Notes under the pieces: generated by a model
What the model saw: only the letters and a program-made list of their open reading frames with translations
What the model was told of the DNA's origin: nothing
The model's database searches: none
Shown: piece by piece, positions 28,415 through 36,545 of the stretch
Layout of the letters: every line of letters begins with the position of its first letter
How positions within the stretch are numbered: the stretch's first letter is position 1
Translations under genes and position numbers: made by a program
DNA from: Gammaproteobacteria bacterium
Lineage (GTDB): Bacteria; Pseudomonadota; Gammaproteobacteria; Granulosicoccales; Granulosicoccaceae
Direction of reading: 5' to 3'
Assembly (NCBI GenBank): GCA_002746645.1
Contig: PDPU01000032.1
Coordinates: 1-64,000 of the forward strand
Length of the DNA: 64,000 nt

Positions 28415-29098
28415 GTGACAGTCAACAATGAGCCGCTTTCGCCCGAAGTGGCGAGCCTTGCCGATGTGGCGTTCTTCAGTGCGTTTCCCGAGGGTGCACT
28501 GGCAACACTGATCAAGGGTGCAAGTCGCAGGAAGTACAAGAAGCACGCGCACATCGTGGTTGCGGGGGAACCCAGCCATACCGTTTACGTGCTGCTCGAG
28601 GGCAGCGTGCAGGTGTTCATGGACGATGACGAGGGTGAGGAATTCGTGCTCGACACCTTCGGCCCGGGCGACTGTTTCGGTGAACTCGGCGTGCTCGATG
28701 GCCAGGAACGCAGCGCCAACATCATGGCGCTCGACGAATGCGACTGTCTGCTGATCCCGGCCGGGGCGTTGCGCGAGCAACTCGATTCCGATCCGGCAGT
28801 GCGCGATTCGATCATCCGCGGGCTCGTGGCACGTGTGCGCGTGCTCACCGAGGATGTCGGCAGTCTCGCACTGCTCGATGTCTATGGTCGTGTAGTGCGC
28901 ATTCTCCAGAACTCGGCCGAACCCGATGCCGACGGCAAGCCGACGATCCTGCGCATGACGCATCAGGATCTTGCCAAGCGCGTCGGTTCAAGCCGCGAGA
29001 TGGTCAGCCGCATCATGAAGGAACTCCGCAAGGGTGGTTACATCAGCAACGACCGGCAGGTGATCCGGCTCGAGAAAGTGCTGCCGAAGCGCTGGTGA
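28415..29098 (+). CDS. Crp/Fnr family transcriptional regulator
   Basis: Regulator of 227 residues with an N-terminal cyclic-nucleotide-binding fold (VAGEPSHTVYVLLEGSVQVF, FGPGDCFGELGVLDGQERSANIMAL) and a C-terminal winged helix (THQDLAKRVGSSREMVSRIM). The phosphate-binding cassette has FGELGVLDGQERSA; CRP itself has GELGLF...RSA, so cAMP or cGMP binding is plausible. There is no N-terminal FNR cysteine cluster. GTG 28415 is preferred over TTG 28406 because GGAGG ends 9 bases before it. A class III cyclase gene follows 10 bp downstream, suggesting a functional pair. Confidence 0.88.
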   Translation: MTVNNEPLSPEVASLADVAFFSAFPEGALATLIKGASRRKYKKHAHIVVAGEPSHTVYVLLEGSVQVFMDDDEGEEFVLDTFGPGDCFGELGVLDGQERSANIMALDECDCLLIPAGALREQLDSDPAVRDSIIRGLVARVRVLTEDVGSLALLDVYGRVVRILQNSAEPDADGKPTILRMTHQDLAKRVGSSREMVSRIMKELRKGGYISNDRQVIRLEKVLPKRW

Positions 29099-29108
29099 TC
29101 GAATCGGT

Positions 29109-30020
29109 ATGGAAACCGTGAACAGGCGCAGCGAAGTCAAGGTCATCCTGTTTGCCGATCTGGTCGACAGTACACCGCTGTATCAGCGCGAAGGTGACGA
29201 AAGTGCCTTCGATCTGGTGCGCGAGAGCCTTGCGCTGATGCGCCGCGAAATCGAGTCTCATCGCGGCGAGTTGTTGCGCACCGTGGGCGATTCCGTACTG
29301 GCAAGTTTTACGGATTCTGACGACGCCATCGAAGCCGCCGTCGGCATTCAGAGCGTGCATCGACAGCACAAGCTCACCGCGCGGGTCGGCTTTCACCGCG
29401 GCGAGGTCATTCCCGATCAGGGCGATGTCTACGGCAGCGCCGTGAACCTTGCCGCACGCGTTGCCGGCTTTGCCAAGGGTGGCGAGATCTGTGCCACCCA
29501 CCCGGCGATCGAAGCCTTGTCGAACCGTTACCGGAGAAGCGCAGTGCTGATCGATCGCATCAACCTCAAGGGCATGAGCCAGCCACACCGCATCTATCGC
29601 TATCAGTGGGCCGATGCCGAGCCCGCCACGGTGGTGCATGCCTCGTCTGCTGCGATGCTGCGATCGGCGCGCGAGCCGACGCTCGAACTGCTCATCGACG
29701 AACGGTCGCGGTTGCACCGCGCCGATGGCGGTTGCTTCACGATCGGCCGAGCCGATGACAGTTCGCTGATGCTCGCGCACGATGCGAGTTCACGACACCA
29801 TGCCTCGATCGAGTACATCCGCGGACGTTACGTGATCCGCGACACCAGTACCAACGGTACCTGCATTCAGATCGCGGAACGGCCACTCATTCACCTTCGG
29901 CGCGAGGAAATGGCGCTCGAAGGTGCTGGTGAGATCGGTTTTGGTTGGGTGCCGGGGGAGGTCGGCGCGCCGCGTATCCACTATCGGGTATCGAAGGACG
30001 ACGTGCCGTTGTTCGGATAG
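29109..30020 (+). CDS. class III nucleotide cyclase with C-terminal FHA domain
   Basis: Protein of 303 residues. The N-terminal half is a class III adenylate/guanylate cyclase domain: VILFADLVDST (first metal Asp), TVGDSVLASF (second metal Asp) and GSAVNLAARV (transition-state Asn and Arg). No membrane segment is seen. Residues about 195-295 form an FHA domain: FTIGRADDSSLML, ASSRHHASIEY and RDTSTNGT, keeping the Arg, Ser-x-x-His and Asn-Gly residues that bind phosphothreonine. It could make the ligand for the adjacent Crp regulator and be recruited by the Ser/Thr kinase encoded 1.5 kb away. Both links are inferences. Confidence 0.88.
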   Translation: METVNRRSEVKVILFADLVDSTPLYQREGDESAFDLVRESLALMRREIESHRGELLRTVGDSVLASFTDSDDAIEAAVGIQSVHRQHKLTARVGFHRGEVIPDQGDVYGSAVNLAARVAGFAKGGEICATHPAIEALSNRYRRSAVLIDRINLKGMSQPHRIYRYQWADAEPATVVHASSAAMLRSAREPTLELLIDERSRLHRADGGCFTIGRADDSSLMLAHDASSRHHASIEYIRGRYVIRDTSTNGTCIQIAERPLIHLRREEMALEGAGEIGFGWVPGEVGAPRIHYRVSKDDVPLFG

Positions 30021-30098
30021 GGTACGCCACCGAAAGGATGCATGATCGACGCGGGTGCCGGGCTCTGAGCCTGATGTCTCGATGCTCGAACTTCGGCG

Positions 30099-30138
30099 CT
30101 TGAACTCAGGGTTCGAGACTTGAACTCAGGGTTCCAGA
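30099..30138 (-). repeat. 20 bp tandem duplication spanning the CBM9-gene stop codon
   Basis: Two adjacent 20 bp units (CTTGAACTCAGGGTTCGAGA and CTTGAACTCAGGGTTCCAGA on the + strand) match at 19 of 20 positions. The right-hand unit holds the last codons and stop (30126-30128) of the minus-strand gene; the left-hand unit lies just beyond it. Confidence 0.85.
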
Positions 30139-31349
30139 ATCGCCGTTGCCATGTACGAGGGGTTCTTCCAGGTCATGTCGAAGTAATCCAGACCTGAACC
30201 GGCAATGGATGGGTGCCACCAGCCCCATTTCTCGTCGCGCTCACCACCATCGTTGTCGATGTTCATGTGGATGTCGAACCCGAAGGGACGGCCTACCTCG
30301 ATATCGAAACTCGTCAGCGGCAGCTTGAATTCCCAGGTGTGTTTTTCATCGCCACAGTCACAGGTGTGAAACGCGAACGAGCCGGGCCGCAAGGCATTGT
30401 AGCCCTTGACGAAGTAGCTGTTGTTGCTGACCGTGTTGACGCTGCTTTCCAGCAGCGGCACGATGATCTGATAGTCGTTGATGCCGTCGTAGCTCTGGTT
30501 CTTGCTGTTGTCGCCGTCGATGTAGATATCCACCGAGTCATCCTGCCAGGGATCGACTGAATCCCGATAGGTTGTCGAGGTGCTGCCACTTTCGCCGATC
30601 ACGAAGATGTACAGGCTTTCGCCGTCATGCAAGGCAAACCAGCGAAAGCCGCTGTTGCCGTCGCTGCGCGTCGGGTTCACACCGGCATCCTGCATGAGGT
30701 TGTCGATCAGCAGCGAGTTGCCGTCGACGTCGGAAAAACGTGCGTTTTCCCAGATCGGATCGTAATTGCCATCGATGCTGGGTGCATTGGTCGGATCGAT
30801 GCGCGGGATCGACACGTCGGGGTCGGTCGGCACGCTGCCGCTGTCGTTGGGGTCGCTGCCCGCACGACGCTCGACCAGGTTCCAGAAGCCGTCGTTGTCG
30901 TAGTCGAAGGCAGCGCCTTCGGTGGTGTACTCGGTGGCACCGATGCTGATGGTCTGATGGTCGTTGACGGGGAACTCGCGTCGTGCGCCTGCCAGCGGCA
31001 GATTGTAGTTCACGGCTGCACCTTCACTGATGCGCTCGTACCAGATGAGGTCGAGTTCGTAGATCGCTCCGCGAGCGACCGAGGTTCTGATGTCGAGTGT
31101 GTCGTCTACCGCATAGCTCGTGGTTTCCCCGTTGATGGTGACATCCACGTACAGCGCCGAGCGATCCACCGCGCGGGCGTCGCGCAGGTCTTCGGGAGTG
31201 GCCACGGATATCACGGGTTCGTTCACTCGTGTATCGGAACCATCGCAGGCGGACAGCATCGCAGCGGCACACAGCGCAGACAGGCACCAGCGGCGTCGGT
31301 TCGTGGTCACGATTGCGATCGGGGATGCGATCCGGGGAGCATGCATCAT
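30126..31349 (-). CDS. CBM9-type carbohydrate-binding lipoprotein
   Basis: Lipoprotein of 407 residues with lipobox LSAC. Residues about 45-155 form a beta-rich domain shared with the lipoprotein at 8608-10386, ending in an Asp-rich DYDNDGFWNLVERRAGSDPND motif (given here in its two halves DYDNDGFWNLVE and RRAGSDPND). The rest is a family 9-like sugar-binding sandwich: IDGNYDPIW, LYIFVIGE, DSVDIYIDGDN, WEFKLPL and GFDIHMNID are typical of CBM9-like proteins that sit beside glycan-degrading systems. ATG 31349 is preferred over TTG 31385 by signal peptide length. Divergent from the kinase gene (about 194 bp). Confidence 0.78.
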   Translation of the reverse strand: MMHAPRIASPIAIVTTNRRRWCLSALCAAAMLSACDGSDTRVNEPVISVATPEDLRDARAVDRSALYVDVTINGETTSYAVDDTLDIRTSVARGAIYELDLIWYERISEGAAVNYNLPLAGARREFPVNDHQTISIGATEYTTEGAAFDYDNDGFWNLVERRAGSDPNDSGSVPTDPDVSIPRIDPTNAPSIDGNYDPIWENARFSDVDGNSLLIDNLMQDAGVNPTRSDGNSGFRWFALHDGESLYIFVIGESGSTSTTYRDSVDPWQDDSVDIYIDGDNSKNQSYDGINDYQIIVPLLESSVNTVSNNSYFVKGYNALRPGSFAFHTCDCGDEKHTWEFKLPLTSFDIEVGRPFGFDIHMNIDNDGGERDEKWGWWHPSIAGSGLDYFDMTWKNPSYMATAILEP

Positions 31350-31543
31350 TCTCGGCAGGCTTGTGGGTAAGCGGATGGTGATCAAGGCGCGCTGCGACCA
31401 GGTCGTCGGCTGTCGTCCGGCATGTTACATGATTGACCAGAACGCGTCCTTCTGCGTTTCGATACCATGAAAGTGACGCGATTGTCATGACCATTGCCCC
31501 GGATACCGGCGAGTGGAGCGGCAAGGCACTGCCATCACTTACA

Positions 31544-33670
31544 ATGAGTACCATGAACGTGGCCGATTGCGCAATGCAGTTACCTGCCGGCACGTGCCTC
31601 GGCGTGTACGAGGTGCGTCGCCTGCTCGGTCAGGGTGGTTTCGGCGTGACCTATCTCGGGTTCGATACCTCGCTCGAGATGCCCGTGGCCATCAAGGAAT
31701 ATCTGCCCGAGCACATTGCAGTGCGCGCCGCCGACATGACGGTGCGCCCGCTGGCCGACAAGCACCGCGATGCCTTTCGCTGGGGCCTCTCCCGCTTTGC
31801 GCGCGAGGCACGCACGCTGGCGAAGTTCAAGCACCCCAACATCGTGCGTGTGCTGTCGGTGTTCGAGGCCAACAACACGGCCTACATGGTCATGGAGTAC
31901 GAACAGGGTCATGATCTCAAGCACCTGTTCGAGTTTCCCGAGTGGCGCAGCGAAGTGGCGCTCCGAGGCATCATCGGCCCGATCATCAACGGCCTCGCCG
32001 AGGTGCATCGTCTCGGATACATTCACCGCGACATCAAGCCGGCCAACATCCTCGTGCGTGACAATGGCACACCGGTGCTGCTCGATTTCGGTTCGGCACG
32101 CATGGCCACGGGCGTCCACACTCGGGCACTGACCGCACTGATCACCGTTGGCTATGCACCACTCGAACAGTACAACGACGCCGGCGATGCCCATCAGGGC
32201 CCATGGTCCGACATCTACGCTCTCGGTGCCGTGCTCTACTACGCGATCACCGGCGAAGCGCCGGTGGATTCGACGCTGCGCGGTTCGGCACTGTTGAATG
32301 ACAAGCCCGATCCGATCACGCCGCTCGCCTCGCTCGACACGCCCTACTACAGTCCGGCCTTCTGCGAGGCGATCGACTGGGCTCTGTCGTTCAAGGTGGC
32401 GGAACGGCCCCAGACCCTTGCCGAGTGGGCCGAGCGCCTGTTGTCCGAAGGCAAGACCGAAGCCGTCGGCATGCCGGCGCCGCCTTCACGCTCGCGCCAG
32501 CCAACCACCACGCGACCAGCGGCACACGATCCGTCGCTGTCGGCGATTCCCGGGCGCATGACACGCATCACGGCCGAGCATCCGGGAAGCGAAGCCACGC
32601 GCGCGGCCAACACCCTGGAGCTTTCGCTGTCGACAGCCTCCTCGCCGGCGCCGGTTGAAACGAGCAAGACCGACACGGTTACCGAGACTGGCCCGGCAAT
32701 TGCGTTCGTGAAGTCGCTGCGCCGACGACCGAGCCTTGCCCGACTGTCTGGCTTCACGTCGCTCATGCTGCTTCCCGTGGCAGTCGCACTCTGGCAGCAG
32801 GGTGTGTTCGAACGTGTGGCTGCGTCGTTCTCGAACGTCGACGATGCCGTACCGGTTGACGTGGCCGGGCAGGAAAACGAGCCCACCCCGCCGCAGAGTG
32901 CCGCGGCCAACCCGGTCACCGAACCGTCCGGCGACACCTCCACGCCCGAGGCCATGGTCGCGCGCGAACAACGACGTAGCGATGAAGAGTCCCGCCGCCG
33001 GCGTCTGGCCGAACTCGAACAGCGCCTTGCCGCTGCCGAGGAAGAGAACCGGCGGCTCGAGGAGCTGCGTCAGCAGCGCCTCGAAGCCAGCCGCCTTGCC
33101 GCTCAGGAGCTCGAAAGGCTCGAGCAGCAGGCGGCAGCGGCGCGGCTCGAAAACGAGGCGCGAGCCGAGCAGGAACGCCTCGCCGAAGCCCAGCGGGTCG
33201 CGGAGGAAAAGGCTCTTGCCCGACGTCGTGCGAACGAGAAGGCGCGCAAGGCCCATGCCGAGCAGGCGCGCCTCGAAGCCGAAGCCGAAGCCCTGCGTCA
33301 AGCCACGACGCAGGCACCCATCGACAGCAGCCTGCCCATCACCAACAACGACATGGCCGCCGTGTTCAAGCGCTTCAGCGGGCTGGAGCAGGCCATCATC
33401 GACAAGGACATGGCCGCCGTCCGCGAACTCACCGTCGAATCGCCACGCAACAACGCCTACTTCGCCTATCTCTTTGGTAACTATGAAAGCATCGAGGCCT
33501 CCATCGACAGTTCGATGCGTGCCAGTCGACGCGATCAGAGCATCAGTACCACGCTCACGATCAAGCGGATGCTGCGCAGCAATGGCGACATCGCACTGCC
33601 GTCCGACGAGTTCGCACGCATTCCCTTGAAGTCGGTGCGCCGGGGAGAATGGTCGAGAATCCACTGGTGA
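31544..33670 (+). CDS. membrane Ser/Thr protein kinase with periplasmic coiled coil
   Basis: Hanks-type kinase of 708 residues. Key residues are present: glycine loop GQGGFG, VAIK with Lys51, HRDIKPAN with Asp163, and DFG with Asp181; GYAPLEQY replaces APE. A Pro/Thr-rich juxtamembrane region leads to one membrane helix (about 402-422). Outside it are a Glu/Arg/Ala coiled coil (about 470-590) and a roughly 105-residue C-terminal domain ending GEWSRIHW. That domain is shared with the protein at 5601-7904 and may be NTF2-like. There are no PASTA repeats. The start is uncertain: ATG 31544 fits the family best, but ATG 31487 and 31553 are in frame. The next gene begins 4 bp later. Confidence 0.85.
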   Translation: MSTMNVADCAMQLPAGTCLGVYEVRRLLGQGGFGVTYLGFDTSLEMPVAIKEYLPEHIAVRAADMTVRPLADKHRDAFRWGLSRFAREARTLAKFKHPNIVRVLSVFEANNTAYMVMEYEQGHDLKHLFEFPEWRSEVALRGIIGPIINGLAEVHRLGYIHRDIKPANILVRDNGTPVLLDFGSARMATGVHTRALTALITVGYAPLEQYNDAGDAHQGPWSDIYALGAVLYYAITGEAPVDSTLRGSALLNDKPDPITPLASLDTPYYSPAFCEAIDWALSFKVAERPQTLAEWAERLLSEGKTEAVGMPAPPSRSRQPTTTRPAAHDPSLSAIPGRMTRITAEHPGSEATRAANTLELSLSTASSPAPVETSKTDTVTETGPAIAFVKSLRRRPSLARLSGFTSLMLLPVAVALWQQGVFERVAASFSNVDDAVPVDVAGQENEPTPPQSAAANPVTEPSGDTSTPEAMVAREQRRSDEESRRRRLAELEQRLAAAEEENRRLEELRQQRLEASRLAAQELERLEQQAAAARLENEARAEQERLAEAQRVAEEKALARRRANEKARKAHAEQARLEAEAEALRQATTQAPIDSSLPITNNDMAAVFKRFSGLEQAIIDKDMAAVRELTVESPRNNAYFAYLFGNYESIEASIDSSMRASRRDQSISTTLTIKRMLRSNGDIALPSDEFARIPLKSVRRGEWSRIHW

Positions 33671-33674
33671 GGGT

Positions 33675-34328
33675 ATGATGCGCGGCATGAATGCCATATC
33701 CGCGACGCGAAAGACCGTCATCTCCCTGCTGGCGTTGGCTCTGGCACTGTTCGCCAGCTGGGCGCCCGTGGTGCAGGCGCAGTCCGATTTCGGCGACTTC
33801 GAAGCCCCATCCATCGAGCACGACGAAGACACGCGCGGCAGGCGCGGGGCAGTCGAGAACTTCATCGCCAGGGTGACCGACAACGAGCGGCTGGCATCGG
33901 TGCATCTCTACTACCGCTACAACGGCGAACAAGTCCCCGATGCCGACTACATCGAAGTCGACATGCAGCCGATCAAGGGCAGTGACTTCCACTCCGCCGA
34001 CATCGACACGAGCGACGCGGCTGACGAAGCATCGGTCATCGAGTATTACATTCGCGCCGAGGACGTATCGGGCAACGTCGTGTTGAAGGGCTTCGCCTTC
34101 CGTCCGCTCGAGCGGATCCTGGACGACCCGACGGTGCCGGTCGACGATGCGCTGGTCACGGAAGCGGCTGACACGTCGGTTGACACGTCGGGTGGCAAGC
34201 TCAACTGGTGGCTCGTCGGGCTGGGGGTTCTGGCCGTTGGCGGCCTTGCCGCTGTGGCCGCGGATGGCGGTGGCAGTTCCGACTGCAACCCCTGCGTCGT
34301 CACGCTCGACATCGAACCGCCACGCTGA
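33675..34328 (+). CDS. exported Ig-like domain protein with C-terminal membrane segment, paralogue of 7961-8581
   Basis: Protein of 217 residues: signal peptide ending near VVQAQ, an Ig/FN3-like domain (LASVHLYYRY, YYIRAEDVSGN, FAFRPLERIL), a membrane helix at about 177-195 and a short tail with two Cys (CNPC). The domain order and key segments match the product of 7961-8581. It follows the kinase gene by 4 bp, so cotranscription and coupling are very likely. Acting as the periplasmic partner of the kinase is inferred. Confidence 0.78.
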   Translation: MMRGMNAISATRKTVISLLALALALFASWAPVVQAQSDFGDFEAPSIEHDEDTRGRRGAVENFIARVTDNERLASVHLYYRYNGEQVPDADYIEVDMQPIKGSDFHSADIDTSDAADEASVIEYYIRAEDVSGNVVLKGFAFRPLERILDDPTVPVDDALVTEAADTSVDTSGGKLNWWLVGLGVLAVGGLAAVAADGGGSSDCNPCVVTLDIEPPR

Positions 34329-34430
34329 CGCCGCCGCTCGGTGCCGTCACCGCCGCTCAGTACAAGCCACCGCCGCTCAGTAAGTCACCGCCGCGCAGTA
34401 AGTCACCGCCGCGCAGTAAGTCACCGCAGC
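34329..34430. repeat. 18-20 bp tandem repeat between convergent genes, covering the dctM stop
   Basis: Units start at 34348 (20 bp), 34368, 34386 and 34404 (18 bp each, CACCGCCGCKCAGTAAGT). A partial unit at 34422 merges into the dctM coding end, and a decayed copy lies at 34330-34347. The dctM stop codon (34421-34423) lies at a unit boundary. Read on the minus strand, CGGTGACTTACTGCG recurs after the stop. Confidence 0.85.
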
Positions 34431-35746
34431 AGGAACAGCGTCAGCCCCGGAAACAGCACCAGAATGATCGTGCGTACGATGTCGCTGATCACGAAGGGCG
34501 TGACCGCGCGATAGGTGTCGATGATGCGCGTGTCGTCATCCATCGAATTGATCACGAAGAGATTCATGCCCACAGGCGGCGTGATCAGCCCGACCTCCAC
34601 CACGATGAGCACGAGGATGCCGAACCAGATGGCGGTTTCCTCGGGCGTCAGGCCATAGTCGAGCGACGAAACGATCGGGAAGAAGATCGGAATCGTCAAC
34701 AGCACCATCGAGAGACTGTCCATGATGCAGCCAAGCGCGAGATACATCACGAGGATCAGCGCCAGCACCAGCCAGGGGTTGAAGCCCTGTTCGAGAATGA
34801 AACCCGAGAGTTCCTGCGGCACCTGAGTGAGTGCGAGGAAGGCGTTGTAGAAGCCGGCGCCGAGCACGATCAGGAAGATCATCCCCGTGTTGCCGGCCGT
34901 GACGAGAATCGATTCCCCGAGACTGGCCCTGTCGAGACCACCGTTGAGGAGGGCGATGAGCCCGGTGCCGAAGGCACCGATGGCGGCGGCTTCCGTGGGG
35001 GTGAACCAGCCGAGGTAGATGCCGCCTACCACGAGCAGGAACACCAGCAGCACGGGCCATATGTCGAGCTGTGCCCTGAGACGACCCGCGTAGGGTACGC
35101 GTTCGCGCAGCGCCGCCTGACCCGGATTCCGGCGCATGACGATGGCAATCGCGATCACGTAGCCGACGGCCGCGAGCAAGCCCGGTACGAAGGCCGCAAG
35201 GAAGAGCCTGGCGATGTTCTGTTCGGTGAGAATCGCGTAGATCACGAGCACCACCGAGGGCGGAATCAATATGCCAAGCGTGCCCCCCGCGGCAAGCGTT
35301 GCGGTGGAGAGCCCGCCCGGATAGCCGTAGCGCCTGAGTTCCGGCAGTGCCACCTGTCCCATGGTGGCGGCAGTGGCGAGCGAGGAACCGCAGATCGATC
35401 CGAAGCCTGCACAGGCGCCGATCGCCGCCATGGCGATGCCGCCGCGGCGATGACCGAGCCAGGATTCGGCTGCCTTGAAGAGGGCGCGTGACATGCCGCC
35501 GAGGGTCGCGAACTGGCCCATGAGCAGAAACAGCGGCACGATCGAGAGTGAGTAGCTCGAGAAGGTCGACCAGGTTTCGGTCTTGAGTCGTGCCAGCACC
35601 ATGGCGGGGCTGCCGGTCACGAGCGTGGTGCCGGCAAGGCCGACCACCAGCATGGCAAGGCCGATGGGCATGCGCAGGAAGATCAGCAGCATCAGTACCG
35701 GCAGTGACCAGAGGCCGATCTGGAACCAGCTCATGCTCTCGATCAT
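34421..35746 (-). CDS. TRAP transporter large permease (DctM family)
   Basis: Integral membrane protein of 441 residues with about 12 hydrophobic helices and DctM-type segments: FLRMPIGLAMLVVG near the N-terminus, PLFLLMGQFA, and the GLITPPVGMNLFVI motif near the C-terminus. It couples sodium or proton influx to uptake of a small organic solute (often a carboxylate). Its start overlaps the small permease stop by 4 bp. No periplasmic DctP binding protein gene is in the neighbourhood. Confidence 0.92.
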   Translation of the reverse strand: MIESMSWFQIGLWSLPVLMLLIFLRMPIGLAMLVVGLAGTTLVTGSPAMVLARLKTETWSTFSSYSLSIVPLFLLMGQFATLGGMSRALFKAAESWLGHRRGGIAMAAIGACAGFGSICGSSLATAATMGQVALPELRRYGYPGGLSTATLAAGGTLGILIPPSVVLVIYAILTEQNIARLFLAAFVPGLLAAVGYVIAIAIVMRRNPGQAALRERVPYAGRLRAQLDIWPVLLVFLLVVGGIYLGWFTPTEAAAIGAFGTGLIALLNGGLDRASLGESILVTAGNTGMIFLIVLGAGFYNAFLALTQVPQELSGFILEQGFNPWLVLALILVMYLALGCIMDSLSMVLLTIPIFFPIVSSLDYGLTPEETAIWFGILVLIVVEVGLITPPVGMNLFVINSMDDDTRIIDTYRAVTPFVISDIVRTIILVLFPGLTLFLLR

Positions 35747-36297
35747 GCGGCTGGCCCGTGATCGTCGCTGGTGATCATCGGTTCACGCAGTCGCCACCAG
35801 GCAACGACCAGGGCAGTGAACGTCGTCACGGCCGCGGCGACGGTCGTGGCCGCGTAACTCCACCACAGCGGGAATTCGAGCAGCGAGGTTGTTTCGCCGT
35901 AGTCGAACTTGTTGCGCGTGCCTTCCTGCAGCCGCCAGGTGAGCAGCGCCATGACGGCGGCGAGCAGCAGATCCCAGCAGCAGTCGATGGCCTTCTGCAC
36001 GGCCGCGGGCAGGGCACTGGTGACGATATCGACGCTGGCGTGTCTGCGCTCGAGGGTGCACCAGGGGAAGAAGCACATGATGGCAACCGCAATCACGGCT
36101 TCGACGATCTCGAAGTCGCCGTTCACGGGGCCGAGCCGCTGCAGCAGCGCAGCCACACCCGGCGCCGCGTCGAGCAGCCACGCGGCGTGCCCGAGTCCGT
36201 TGGCCATGCGGCCGGCCACGCTGACGCCGGTGAGCAGTATCAGCGCGAGCAGCAGCAGCCCGCCGAACATCGCCAGGGCACGCGCGAGACCGCGCAT
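35743..36297 (-). CDS. TRAP transporter small permease (DctQ family)
   Basis: Membrane protein of 184 residues with four hydrophobic helices, as in DctQ. Visible features are the central FFPWCTLERRHASVDIV segment (a conserved small-permease motif around the second and third helices) and FPLWWSY before the last helix. A GTG at 36309 could add four residues. The gene is divergent from the dimethylglycine-dehydrogenase-like gene, which suggests a substrate link. Confidence 0.85.
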   Translation of the reverse strand: MRGLARALAMFGGLLLLALILLTGVSVAGRMANGLGHAAWLLDAAPGVAALLQRLGPVNGDFEIVEAVIAVAIMCFFPWCTLERRHASVDIVTSALPAAVQKAIDCCWDLLLAAVMALLTWRLQEGTRNKFDYGETTSLLEFPLWWSYAATTVAAAVTTFTALVVAWWRLREPMITSDDHGPAA

Positions 36298-36431
36298 CAC
36301 CGAGCGCACCGCGGGATCGGTGCGTGCGTGTTTGCCGGGGATGTGCGCTGTGGTGTCATGTACGTCGGGTTCCTCGGTGGTGGGTGAGTGGCGGAATGGC
36401 CGCCCGGACTGCTTCTGATCCGGAAACGACA

Positions 36432-36450
36432 GATTCGGATCACGAATCCG
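36432..36450. promoter_or_regulatory. overlapping palindromes in the dctQ / flavoprotein divergent region
   Basis: Two overlapping inverted repeats, GATTCG-GATCA-CGAATC (36432-36448) and CGGAT-CACGA-ATCCG (36436-36450), lie in the 248 bp between the divergent genes, with a further ACAC-aaga-GTGT hairpin just after. This looks like an operator for a dimeric regulator, but no regulator is encoded nearby. The rest of the intergenic region shows nothing recognisable. Confidence 0.35.
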
Positions 36451-36545
36451 GATTCCGATGACACAAGAGTGTCGTGATTCCGCAGAATAGAGCGACTGGA
36501 GAATAGGTCACAATGCTGGCCCGTCGCAACTTGAGGAGTTCACAG

